From Cacajao melanocephalus (taxonomy: Eukaryota > Chordata > Mammalia > Primates > Pitheciidae), in contig CAUYLG010017973.1 in assembly GCA_963573385.1 (NCBI GenBank), positions 1 to 64,000 on the forward strand: DNA of 64,000 nt, read 5' to 3'. Shown in pieces: positions 37,021-49,689 of the stretch. Within the stretch, counting starts at the first letter, position 1, and each line of letters opens with the position of its first letter. The notes beneath the pieces were generated by a model that worked only from the letters and a program-made list of their open reading frames with translations, did not search any database and had not been told where the DNA came from. A program made the translations under genes and the position numbers.

Positions 37021-38029
37021 ATTCGCAAGTCACCCCGACCTTTATCCTTCATCCAATGTGTATGAAGCAAGTGTAGGTAGAACTAACTGTGGCCTTGAGC
37101 TGGAAGTAAGATGAGAACAAGTAGAGGGAGAGACATGGCCTGGAAATGTTCACCACTGGGATGAGTTTCCAAAGCCTATGCTAAGGCTGCCGGAAGCTAC
37201 AGCATCCTACTTGCCTGCGTCTGTCAAAAGAATTGTGTTACTCCCACCCTGCCATTCTTTATTTTTAAATTACAGAACAATAAAATCAGGAGCAGAGAAA
37301 GTTTGAAAACAAAAAAGGAGAATGCTCCATGTCAGTCTGGATTCAGACAGGGAAAATAGAAGGCACTCTGTGTGTTCCAATTACGAGGAGTTTTATAGGA
37401 AGATATTAGAGGTGGTGCCACCACCCAGAGTCTCAACCTCCGCTCTGAGCCAGTGTTTCTCAGGAGCTTGCTGGAAAGTTCTGTAGATCACAGGAATACC
37501 TGGGCGTCTCTCATTGACTTTCTCTATCTGAAGCACCTGTGCGGATATTCTCACGCTCACCTGGAGACTGTTTCAGTCATTGTGGTTATCCATGCATTAC
37601 CCTGCTCCTCCTCCTCCCTAGATTTCCAAATCATACTGCAGCATTTCTCTGTGACCGACTCGAACCTAGGCTGATTCACGGAAGGGGATTCTGGGCTATA
37701 CAGTTTTTAGTTCTCCCTCTGATCTACAGAGAAAACCTTAGAAGAAAGCAATGGTTAAAAAGAAAGGCAATGTTAAAACAGACAATCACCCACATCTACT
37801 ATAACCCTGCCTCGCCAATAGCTATCAGGTGTAGGATCCCATTTCAACTTGTCTGCATACACATTTTGTGAGATAATTGCAAGCCTAGTGAATGTCCCTG
37901 AATTATTTATTTCCTGATGTTTATACTATAGTCTTGAAGATGTGCAGTAGTTAGCTTGCCATATTAAACATTGGTCTTGAAATGTGTAAAAGAAAGAAAA
38001 AAGAAGAGGAAATTTGCTGTGAAACTTGC
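37021..38029. other. Unassigned non-coding sequence
   Basis: No recognised repeat or gene. Confidence 0.4.
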
Positions 38030-38470
38030 TTGGAGATGATAACCTCTCTACTTTGACTATTGCTGGCAATCTTGTCAATTTTATTGACACAGTTGTTAGG
38101 TACTCATCTTCCTCTCCAACAAGGGGCTTGGTCTATTTGTGTTTGAAATTGATTGCTGGGACTGTCACAAAGTAATTTATACAGCAACTTATCATAATTA
38201 GTTATCGTTTGCAGTTTCCTTAATGTGAGTTGCATTTTATGTTTAGCGATTGATTTTTCTGTATATCTCCATGAAGCAGCTCAATGTGTGCCATCCAAAA
38301 AAGAAGAAAAAAAATGGAAAGAAAAACTGTGGGTTTTTCTTTATTATTTAAAACATTTTTAGCCTGAGATATCATAAAATACATTTCCACAGAAGCCATA
38401 AATATAGAGTGTTTTGCTTCAACTCATTAAATCAGCCAAAGCAAAAGTGAATAAAAGGAAATTTAAATGT
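38030..38470. other. Candidate conserved regulatory block
   Basis: Repeat-free and AT-rich, with many homeodomain-type cores (cataattagttat at 38194-38206, cgattgattt, ctcattaaatcag) and a palindromic TALE-type site at 38073-38089. Texture suggests a developmental enhancer; unproven. Confidence 0.4.
38073..38089. promoter_or_regulatory. Palindromic TGTCAA-type site
   Basis: Tgtcaat, three bases, then attgaca: two perfect inverted half-sites. TGTCA/TGACA is the core bound by TALE homeodomain proteins (MEIS, PKNOX, TGIF). Binding is inferred. Confidence 0.4.
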
Positions 38471-38639
38471 CTGTATGTGAAGAGGTAGCAATGTAGGCAA
38501 AGATGTCTGGGATGGGGAGATGTTGGCCAGAAAAGCTTCTTGCTAACAAGCATAATGCTTTCAGGAGGGTTTGGAGGGAAGTTACTTGATGACTAAACTA
38601 TTGCTCACAATTTGTTTTGGGCTTATAGGATTTGGAGGT

Positions 38640-39420
38640 GCAGGGGCAGAATGATTTGATACCTTTCCTCATCCATTATAAGGGTTACAGCCTATAACAA
38701 AAGACAGGTTAACAAGAGAAAAGGATAAGAAATTTACTTAAAGTTTTCTGAGTTGGGGGGAACTTCAGTAATGAAGGCTGAAAGACCCAGGGAAAACTGT
38801 TTTCATGCTTATGTTGATGAAGAATGGACAGCTGTGTAGAAACATGATTAGACAAAGGGTGTGATCTAATGGTAATAGATTGAGGGGAAAGCCAGCAAGG
38901 GCCTATCTGTTCACATTCTTCTTGGTCTCTCTATGTAGCATTCCTTCTTCTGGTTATAGAACAGAATCCTCTGGATCAATTGAAGTAACTGATGGAATTA
39001 TTTTATAACTGGTTATAGAACAGAACCTTCTGGATCTGTTCCTTCTAGTTATAGAACAGTAACTTCTGTTTGTAGAGCAGAACGCTCTGGATCAATTGAA
39101 GTAACTGATGGAAGACCCCTCTGGAATGAGGGTCTTCAAAGGAGAAGAGAGAGTGTGACCTTTCTAGGTTTTATGGCTGGCTTTAGGGAACAGGATTCTA
39201 GTTTCAATGACCTGACTTAGGGAAGAGGAATTCTGGTTTCTATAACTGACTTCAGGGGAGAGACAGAGGGATGGGGCAGGGGGTAAGAGAAGGCCAGAGA
39301 GACCTTGCCTCTCAGGCCCTTCCAGTGCCAAGGTACCACAATTTGGGGTATTGTGTTCTGAACCCTGTCAGAGGAGTATGTCTCTTTTAGCCAACTTTTA
39401 GTTTTTCATTTTTAGATTTC
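38640..39420 (-). mobile_element. ERV LTR with internal duplications
   Basis: The segment has LTR-like texture ('aacatgattagacaaaggg', 'aaaggagaagagagagtg'), and on the minus strand AGTAAA at about 38738 sits where an LTR polyadenylation signal would. Near-repeats of 'ggttatagaacagaa' start at 38953, 39012 and 39047. Family and exact ends not determined. Confidence 0.5.
38970..39114 (+). repeat. Internal repeats: exact 29-bp duplicates 116 bp apart
   Basis: 38970-38998 and 39086-39114 are identical over 29 bases, containing 'ggatcaattgaagtaactg'. Between them the 'gttatagaacag' word recurs, so the region arose by repeated local duplication. Confidence 0.95.
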
Positions 39421-39602
39421 TACTATCTTGCTAGTTAGCCACAGGGAATGTGAAAGCTAAGTAGGTCTGATCATTATAAACAGAAGCTACAGAAAACAAT
39501 AGCAAAGACTCAAGAAAATAGATACATTTATTTAAGGCAACTTAATAGCTCATCAAAGAATCTTTTTTCCTACTGCCTCTTGGTTCTCATTGACCACATA
39601 AC

Positions 39603-41389
<1,787 letters not shown>

Positions 41390-42260
41390 TCAAGAATCTC
41401 TCCAGCATGTCTTTATTTAGTATATACTGTGTACTGAGTGTATTGTTAGGATTTGTGGAGAATTCAGAAACAGAAAATATTGTCCGTATCTTCCCGGAAT
41501 TTGTGTTTTGATTGAAGAGATCCCAAAAATGAAGTAATACCAACCAAACAAGATATTATATATTACATAAGTAAGAGCTATATTAGTTGGTAAAAGCTGT
41601 AAGTTCTATCAATGTTTAGAAAAGATAAGATGCAGTGTAGGTGAGACTCTTCAGGCATGGCTCTTTGGAGGATGTTGGCTTTGAGCTTTGAAGAACATGT
41701 TAAGCAGAGGGCAAAAGAAGAGTATTCCAGAAAGATAAATGGGTAAGGATAAAGCACAAGGGCAAGAAGAGGTAGAACTGACAAGAAAAAGGGACCCTGT
41801 TTTGAAAAGGTCAGAAATAAGGTTCCTTATATAGGACAGGTCCGTATAAGGTCAGGCCTTGGACAGACAGAAGGGTTTATATTTGATTTAAAATCATGCT
41901 GTAGGATAATTAATCTGCAAGCAGTATGCAGGGGTAACTGGAAAGGAGACAGCCTTGACTCAAGGAGGCCATGGTGGAATGGGATTGGAGGGAGATCGTT
42001 TCAGTCTTGGAAGCCTTAGATTTCCAGATAACCAGGTTCTGTGTCCATAGACTGTGATGCCTCAAAGAGTAGGTTTCTAGCAAAGGTAATTTAGAAAACA
42101 ACTTGGTAACAGATGGGGAAGACAGCTGGGGCCAGGATAGATACTGCCAGTAGAGCAGGAGTCAGGGCCATGCACAGGGAACCTTACGGCCACTACGGAG
42201 TTGCTGTTTGAGGCTGCTGATGGTTTTGGTCAGGAGGGCTCAGGCATCAGAGAAAATGGA
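41390..42260. repeat. Ancient dispersed repeat, long copy, family not named
   Basis: Opens 'tatatactgtgtactgagtg', continues through 'gctctttggaggatgttgg', 'gagtattccagaaagataaa', 'ggcaagaagaggtagaac' and 'atgggattggagggagatcg'. It covers more of the pattern seen at 7.9, 43.4, 45.8, 55.2 and 61.6 kb than any other copy here. Confidence 0.4.
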
Positions 42261-42939
42261 CAGTCAGTGTTTTTCCTCTGCATGTTATTCAGAATATTTC
42301 TGATGTTGGCTTTTGAAACGAAAACACAGGGCCCAGGATAATGTTGAAATATTCCAACATTCGATGATCAAGGCCTGGAGTGGCTGGCTGGCTGGAGGTA
42401 CAGAGAATAAAGGAAGGAATATGAGAAACATTCTGTTGCAAACACAATAGACCGAATGCTGATTATATTTCAGGGTAGAGAGAAACAGAGGACCAGAAAG
42501 CTGTAAGGAAGCCAGCATGGTGTGTGGGAGGCTATGGTCTCTGCCTGTTGCCCCTTTCTCGGTACATCCCCGTCGCGGGATTCTCTACCATTCATGCATG
42601 AATTCTAATCTGGCCTGTTAGATGGAAGACCGGTGGAGTTAATGTAGTGGAGCCTGTGGCAGCAGGAACAAACATACAGAAAGCAGGCAGAGCAGCCACA
42701 AACATTTGTTCTCATTCTAGTCTTTGGCTTAAAGATGCGAGCTTCATTCTCTTCAAAACAATTAAGTGCCCAGGGTGTTTTATTTCTGAATCTTGGGCTT
42801 CTGGAAGGAGAGTGAGTTGAAGCCAATGCTTTTGGTCTAAATTGTTCTGCCATGAGCTCTGCCCAGTATTAACTTCCCAGTCCCAGTTCTTCTGACTCTT
42901 TTTATTTCCCTGTCTCTTGCAGAAAACTTTACCCCTGCC
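42261..42939. other. Unassigned non-coding sequence
   Basis: No features recognised. Confidence 0.4.
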
Positions 42940-43330
42940 CCAGGTTTTTCCTCATGTAGTGATTTTACAACCTTTTTTGGAACAAATAAACAAACATCTG
43001 GAATCATGTGGTACATTTAATTAAAAAGTTTGCATTTGGCCAGAAATGGTAAAATCATGAAAAATGGCCTGTCGCTGAGCTCAAGAAGGCCAAATGATGA
43101 CATTGTTGGCTACAAATGGACTGAAATTGGGGGAGTTGAACACCTGCTCAGCTCCGCCTGCTGTCCTCTAGCTTCCTCCTCCAGCCATTAATATTTACGG
43201 CAGTTTCTTTATCCATTCTAATGAAATTTTTTGGTTGGAGCTGGTCTGGGGAGAGGGCTGTTACTTTTCCAATAACCTTGGATTTGTTGCAATGTGTGTA
43301 CTTTATAAAGGGTGTGGTATTGGGCTTTTT
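42940..43330. other. Candidate conserved non-coding block
   Basis: Repeat-free. Contains 'tacatttaattaaaaagtt' (43012-43030), 'agccattaatatttacgg' (43183-43200) and an 'ccaataacc' box. Candidate regulatory sequence by texture only. Confidence 0.35.
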
Positions 43331-43434
43331 GGGCTTTTCATTTCCCTTGCTCAGAATTCCATATGCTTCAGGTCACCGCAGGGGCCTGTTTCTGTTTCTT
43401 CAATCACTCACTCAACGTGGTTTTCATGAGACCC

Positions 43435-43660
43435 CCTAACATGTAGAACCCTGTACCAGGGCATGTAGGAGATGCAAAAGAAGATGTGGGCTCTGCCTTC
43501 AGGAGTCCTACAGTCTAATTGGAGACAAGGTCCTACGCATAGAAAGCAGAGGCCAAGCTAGATGGAAGAGTGCAGAGAAGGGAGGGATCTGTGAAGAAAG
43601 TAAGATTGTGAGGTGGCCTGGATGAAGGTGAGAACGGAGTTGAAAGGAACTTGGCCCTGG
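43435..43660. repeat. Ancient dispersed repeat, family not named
   Basis: 'ggctctgccttcaggagtcc', 'tacagtctaattggagacaa' and 'gtgaagaaagtaagattgtg' match the block order of the other copies in the window. Confidence 0.45.
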
Positions 43661-44049
43661 GTGAGTTCCAAGTGTGAAAGAGAATTTAGGGAGAGTTGTG
43701 GCATTCTTGTCTAGTTTCCGGTCATAATCTAGGTGAAAGTAGGGGGCTGATAAATTTAAAGCAAGAGTTGGATATGGTTATTCTGCATTTCTGATTAGCT
43801 TCTGCTGTGCAAGACATAGCTAGGGTGAAGGAAAATTTAAATATTGTTTGCAAATTAGGATAAAATGTTAAGATGATCTGGCTTTGTGCAAAGTGTAGTG
43901 CTCTCATATGCCTCCCACATGAGGATTTATACAGAAGATGACATTATTCTTAGGACTAAGTGAGTTTTTCTTGTTGCACAGAATTCAAGTGAAGTGTCCA
44001 GGGACTGAAAATACAGTAAGCACCATTTAAGTTACGTTCAAGGAAAGTA
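43661..44049. other. Unassigned non-coding sequence
   Basis: No features recognised. Confidence 0.4.
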
Positions 44050-44673
44050 TGAACCCACAGGTATCTGAGACAACTCTCACAATAAATCTAGAAAGTTTAT
44101 TTTGCCAAGATTAAGGATGCACCCATGACCCAGTCTCAGGAGGTCCTGATGACATGTGCCCAAGGTGGTCTGGGCATGGCATGGTTTTATATGTTTTAGG
44201 AAGACATGAAACATCAATCAAATACATTTAAGATATCCATTGGTTTGGTTCAGAAAGGCAGACAACTTGAAGTGGCAGGGGGGAGATTCCAGGTTATAGG
44301 TAGATTTAACATTTTTCTGATTAGCAATTCGTTGAAAGAGTTGCTATCAATAGAAAGGAATATCTGGGTTACCAAAGAGGTTGTGGAAACCAAGATATTA
44401 TCAGGCAGTTGGAGCCTACAGGTAGCAAACTTCAGAGAGAATGGATTGTAAGTATTTCTTATCAGACTTAAGGTCTATGTTGGTGTTAAATGCTGGTTGA
44501 CTTTTCCTGAATTCCTAAAGGGAAGAGGGCATAATGGGGCATGTCCGACCCACCCCCTGCTTTCTGTCATGGCCTGAACAAGTTTTTCAGGTTAACTTTG
44601 GAGTGCCCTAGCTAACAGGAGGGAGTCTATTAAGATAGTTGAGGGAGCCTTCGAATTTTATTTTTGATTTACA
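44050..44673 (-). mobile_element. Solo LTR, class I ERV (MER4-group-like)
   Basis: Opens tgaaccc and ends ttaca, consistent with TG...CA ends. On the minus strand 'cttggcaaaataaacttt' carries the AATAAA signal, preceded by 'caggacctcctgagactggg'; this is typical of an ERV1 LTR R region. Gaaag near both edges may be the remains of a target duplication, though edge placement is uncertain by two bases. No viral genes attached. Confidence 0.65.
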
Positions 44674-45759
44674 GAAAGATGAGTATTTTTTTTTTTAACT
44701 CAGATGTGGATTGGCAAGGGAGATGGAGAAATCACCATTCCCCAAGGCCTTTTACTGAAGGACATGCTCATCTATCTTTGAGGTAGCCTGAAGAAAGTGA
44801 AATTAAACAATTTTCAAATCCTGACTGGATGTGATCCTGGGTTTTCTATGTCAATGCTGGTTCAGCTTTTTCATAAAATGAAATCAGGGTTTCACCTTGA
44901 CCCCTCTGGACTTGTGCAAGCACAGGGAGATATAAGATCATGCTGGATGGAGCACAGTTTTGGTGTTGCCAGAGGAGTTCTTAGTCCTCAGCTCTTTATT
45001 ATTCTTGTGCATCTGTTTCCTTAAATACTCTCTGCAGAAGCATTAGCATGAAAATAAAAGAGTACAGCAACTTGGAATTTTCCATTTGTAGCTTCCTTAG
45101 ACTGTGGGGTCAAAGTTCTGTCCTCAGGGATGCTAATGCAAACTCTGTGTGCTGTTCCAGGGCAAATGTTTCTCAACTAAATGACAAGAGGGGGTGGGGA
45201 GCCAGGGAAATAATGCAATGCTAATTCCCAAACACAGACTGTCCAGAGGTCCCAATTTAAATTGCTGCTCCCCCAACTCCATTCCCACCCTCCCCCAAAG
45301 GAAAAAAAATATCCTGTGTTGTTAGGACAGACATCTGTGTGAGAGCAATAAAACAGTCTTCTCCCTTGTGGATTAGCTCTTTATTCCTTTATTTATCTTG
45401 CTATACCTCATCAGTTTATCCTAAATCAAGGAGAGTCAAAGAGGATAAGATGCAGTCCCTTTTTTGTTTTTGATTAAGGAAACCCATACGACCATTCTCC
45501 TCCACAAATTTCTTTTCTCAAGAGAGAGCTTTTCTTGTTATGTCTAATTTCTCTTCTTTTTTTTTTTTTTTTGATCTGCCTCCTTGGAATCCCTTTGGAA
45601 CTTTTATTTCATATAATGTTCAAATCATGATGAAACTTCTCCAGAGACAGGTTAGATAGGGCAGTGAATGTTGGCATGTCTGCATGATTCTGAAGCACAA
45701 AGGGAGCTATGATAGCAGACCAAACATATTTCACAGCCTCCTTTTCTTCTTCCATACTT
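44674..45759. other. Unassigned sequence
   Basis: T runs at about 44687-44697 and 45557-45572. No repeat family or gene recognised. Confidence 0.4.
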
Positions 45760-46260
45760 CTAGAAATTTATTAATTCATTCAAGAGATATCTACGGAGCA
45801 TGTTCTATGTGTCAAGCCCTGTTCAAAGCATTAGAGATAGAGCTGTGCATAAAGTAGGCAAATATTTCTGCCTTCAAAGAGCTTATGTTCTAGTCAGAGA
45901 GAGGATCTACAACTAGAATAGAAGGAGAGAGGATCTGTAAGTAAGATAAAAATAAAAGCACCACATAGTATATCAGTATTAAGATGAAAACAAAAGCAGG
46001 CCAAGGGCATGAGGAAGTGTGTGTTGGTAATTTGAGATCTGCTAGCCAGAGAAGTCACCACTGAGATGATGCTGGAGTACAGACCTGGGGAGGGGAGGCA
46101 TGGAGCCCTGACAATGTCTGAGAGAAAAGTGGTCCAGGCTGAGGAAGGAGCAGATGCAAGGTCCTGAGGTGAGAGTGTGCTCCTGGCATACATGAAGTAC
46201 AACCAAGAGGCCAGTGTGGTTGGGGTGATTAATTTAGGGGGAGAGTGGTAGATGAAGCCA
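45760..46260. repeat. Ancient dispersed repeat, family not named
   Basis: 'catgttctatgtgtcaagcc', 'tgccttcaaagagcttatgt', 'ctagtcagagagaggatc' and later 'gcagatgcaaggtcctgag' give the best-preserved opening of this family in the window. Confidence 0.5.
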
Positions 46261-46299
46261 GAACATACCAGGGGCTAGAACTTGTAGCCCATTGTTAAA

Positions 46300-46633
46300 T
46301 GTTAAACTCAGGAACATTAAAATTGTGAAGAATTTATTTGAGCAGATGGTGATTCATGAATCGGGCGGCACTAGACGGCACATGGTTCAGGGCTCCGCCA
46401 AGGGGTTGTGAGGGGATATTTTTTATAAGGTGTTTGTGGAAGCCAAGACAAAGAAATTGTTTGATTGGTTAAAGTGAAAAGTCCCAGTGAGAGGTTAATT
46501 GGTGGTTTCTTGTTGGTTAAGCTTAAGTTTCATTTTACTGCTTACATTGACTTGGGTTTTGGTTTGCTTATGTAGGAATCCAAAGTGCTGGAACCATCTC
46601 AGCCTAATGGCTTCCTGATAGATTATTTTAACA
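46300..46633 (-). mobile_element. ERV LTR, probably ERVL-class
   Basis: Ends are tgttaaac and tttaaca, an inverted pair as expected for LTR termini. On the minus strand 'gctcaaataaattcttc' holds AATAAA near the 3' end. About 334 bp. No internal region attached. Class is inferred from the TGTTA...TAACA ends. Confidence 0.55.
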
Positions 46634-46868
46634 CCGTTTACTGTGACTAAGACAGGAAGCTATTTCAAGGCAGAAGAAATAATAGAAATGCTATTACCCT
46701 TCTCCTTATAGAAAGAAAAAAACAACTCTCAAATGAAAAACTAACTGGAAAAGAAGGAGTACTGTTTTTGATCAGAAACTATAGATTTTCTGTAAGATAG
46801 ATAAAGGATAGGATTGAAGAGGTTAATCACAGCACAAAATAAATTGAACAGAGTTTCAAAATGTAGGA
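46634..46868. other. Unassigned non-coding sequence
   Basis: No features recognised. Confidence 0.4.
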
Positions 46869-47030
46869 CCAAGACCCAGCAAGATGGCATGTACCTATAG
46901 GCTCAGATATGCCTGAGGTAGGACTGCTTGATTCCAGGAGTTTGAGACTGCAGTGTGGAGTGACTGAGCCTGTGATAGCTGTTGTATTCCAGCCTGGGCA
47001 GCATAGTGAGACACAGTCTTATAAATAAAT
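46869..47030 (+). mobile_element. FRAM (free right Alu monomer)
   Basis: A single 7SL-derived monomer: 'agcaagatggcatgtaccta', 'ttccaggagtttgagactgc', 'gagcctgtgatagctgttgt', 'attccagcctgggcagcata', then an A-rich tail with taaa units. The 'gcctgtgatagc' segment matches the 7SL-like stretch kept in FRAM but lost from modern Alu. Confidence 0.8.
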
Positions 47031-47269
47031 AATAAATGAATGGATGTAGAATAAACTTCAGGAGTTCTCTAAGCACAGAGAAAGCTACTGGGGGCCTCGT
47101 AACAGGCAATAATTTAGGCTTCCTCAGTGGGTACAAACACACAGATCATGTTGTCTGTATACTTCTCTCCATCCTTAGTTTAGGCATCAAGCAACAAGGC
47201 TATCTCTGAGCCAGAACAGTAAGTATGAGTGAGTAGATCAGAAAAACAAGATGACAAGAATTGGTACAA

Positions 47270-48861
47270 ATGTAAAAGTCAAATGAGAATGGACTAAATT
47301 AAAAGACAGAGCACTCCCAGATTTGGTTAAAAGAGGATATGTAAAATAAAATACTTTTGCAAGAGTTTCATCTAATAAAATGACATAGAAAGCTTGAAAA
47401 GACGGGAATTAAAGGACAGAAACACTGGATACCTGCTAACACAAAATCCAGGAAGAACAATGCTAATATTAGACAAAATAAAACGCAAGATGATTACTGA
47501 AATGACGAAGAGGGTTATTTTGCATAACTAAGAAGATATCTTGGGAATCTAAAACAATCATGAATCTTAATGCATCCAACGACATGGCTTTGAAGTTAAT
47601 AAAGCAGAAACTTCTCAAAATACCATAAAAAAAACTAAGAAAGTCACCATCATGAAGACTTTAGCACCTCTCCTATAGAAAATGACAGCTAAATGAATGG
47701 AAGTGTTTACCATACTTTCATTTTGTTATGTAGAAAATAGGATGATACTCTTTAAAAACCTGTATGAAACAGTCACAAGTTGGCTTATATACACTAATTG
47801 TCTCATAAGGAAAAGTGTAACATGCTTTGTTCAAATTAACTGATCATAACTAAGTTAAATTAGAAATTAGATTCAAAAAGGAAGGCTTCCTTTCCCCTTC
47901 TTTCCAAAAAAAAAAAAAAAAAAGTAAAAGAGGGAAGAAAAAGTACTGTAGACTATAGAATTAGAAATAAATGAAGTTTTGGGTTTATGAGGAAATAATA
48001 TACAGTATTCTTTAAAAGTAAATGGAAGTGATAACACTGTAGTATATTAAAAGCTGTGGGATATAGCCAAAAGTCTAATTAAAGGATTTTTCCTTCTTAG
48101 AAACATAAACTATAAAACAAGGACTAGAAGATAAATTAAATGAACTTTGTTTTCATATATCCTAATGAAAAAACCAAGCAAATCTAATGACATATGAAAG
48201 GACTTAATAAAATAGAAACAATGTACAATGTACTTTATCAATGATACCAACAGATGTTTAAGAAAAAGGTGAACCTAGCAGATCAAAGTAAGAAAAAATG
48301 GAGGTGACATTTTAGCATTAGAAATAAGGAGACATAAAGTCCCCGCAACACTTTTGAGCTTCATATTGATAAATTTGAAAATCTAAGTAAAACAAGCAAT
48401 TTTTAGGCAATTATAGTTACCAGTGCTGTCTCAAGAAGAAATGTAATTCTAAATAGAGAAAAAATAAGATGATAAAAGAAACTTAAAAAAATAGCCATAT
48501 ATCCCTGAAAGAGAAGTAGCATCTCATCTTTTATAGTTTATTCCAGAAAATACAAAATATGGAAAACTACTGTTTTTCTCTTACTAGAAATCTATAACTG
48601 ACAGAAGCAAGGTGAGAAAACATGAGAATGACACTCTAGGTCAGTCTCTTTTTCAAATGTGAACAAAGGAATCCTCCAGGAGAAATTAACAGTAAGACTT
48701 AGTAATGCATTTAAAAAATAGTACTTCATGACCAAGTAGGGTTTATCTCAATACTGAAAGGGTAATTTACTTGTAGAATTTATCAGTAAATGTGTCATAC
48801 TGGCATATTAAAAAGAAAACGGGATTATATGTGAGGATGATGTTACTAGATATAAAATAGA
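47270..48861 (+). mobile_element. Old L1 (L1M) ORF2 relic, part 1
   Basis: Opens in the endonuclease region ('ggactaaattaaaagacaga') and proceeds to the reverse-transcriptase region ('tcatgaccaagtagggttta', corresponding to the 'DQVGF' part of ORF2). Frames are broken throughout. A homopolymer of A lies at 47906-47923. Confidence 0.7.
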
Positions 48862-49149
48862 GACCAGGCACGGTGGCTCACACCTGTAACCCTAACACTT
48901 TGGAAGGCCAAGGGGGCTGGATTGCTTGAGCTCATGAGTTCGAGATTAGCCTGGGCAATATGGCAAAATTTTGGCTCTACTAAAAACACAAAAATTAGCT
49001 GGGCATGGTGATGCATGCCTGTAGTCCCAGCTATTGGAAGGCTGAGGCTGGAGGGTCTCTTGAGCCCAGGAGGCGGAGGTTGCAGTGAGCTGAGCTTGTG
49101 GCACTGCACTCCAGCCTGGGTGACAGTGAGAAAAAAAAAAAGAGAGAGG
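48862..49149 (+). mobile_element. Alu SINE inserted in the L1M relic
   Basis: 'agaccaggcacggtggctca', 'acaaaaattagctgggcatg', 'cactgcactccagcctgggt', ending in an A11 run with a GA-rich tail. The L1 sequence resumes after it, so it is younger than the L1M. Confidence 0.97.
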
Positions 49150-49440
49150 AAGAAACCTATGAAATTTAACAACTATTTATGCTAAAATCTCTCAGTAAAC
49201 ATGGAATAGATAGGAGCTTCCCTAACTTGATAAAGTTTATCTACCAGAAACCCACAGCAACCTACATATGAAAGAGAGATTTAAAAAATTTCCATCAGAG
49301 TCTCCCAACAAGCAGAGGAGGACTATTCTACATTCCCTTGGAGCTCCTAGCCAAAGCAATGAGATGTACAGCACCACCACCAGGCGCAATAAAGGTTGGG
49401 GTAAATTCAGCATTATTTGTGGTCAATATTATGACTTAGA
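49150..49440 (+). mobile_element. Old L1 (L1M) ORF2 relic, part 2
   Basis: Continues the RT region: 'tttaacaactatttatgcta' and 'ctctcagtaaacatggaata', then 'ttggagctcctagccaaagc', which recalls the ORF2 'EVLARAI' region at DNA level. No open frame. Confidence 0.65.
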
Positions 49441-49442
49441 CC

Positions 49443-49545
49443 AGACAGCAAACTTATTCTGTTAAGGAGCATATAGTAAGTATTTTAGGCGTTGTAGGCC
49501 AGAAGACATCTGTCCCAGTTACTCAGTTTTGCTCTAATAACATGA
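49443..49545 (+). mobile_element. MER20 (hAT-Charlie) 5' half
   Basis: 'agcaaacttattctgttaag' and 'agtaagtattttaggcgttg' followed by 'cccagttactcagttttgct' match the first half of MER20. It is truncated before the central part. Confidence 0.65.
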
Positions 49546-49689
49546 CAGAACTAAGATCTATTATATCTATAGTAAAATATGTAAATATGCTTAATTCATG
49601 TGTTTTAAAGATTTTCAGAGTGAAGTATAAGGCAAAACCCAATGCTCTGTGTTGTGTAAGAGAAACAGAAACAAACTGACTCAGGAAAG
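49546..49689. other. Unassigned spacer
   Basis: Short AT-rich gap; no feature. Confidence 0.4.
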
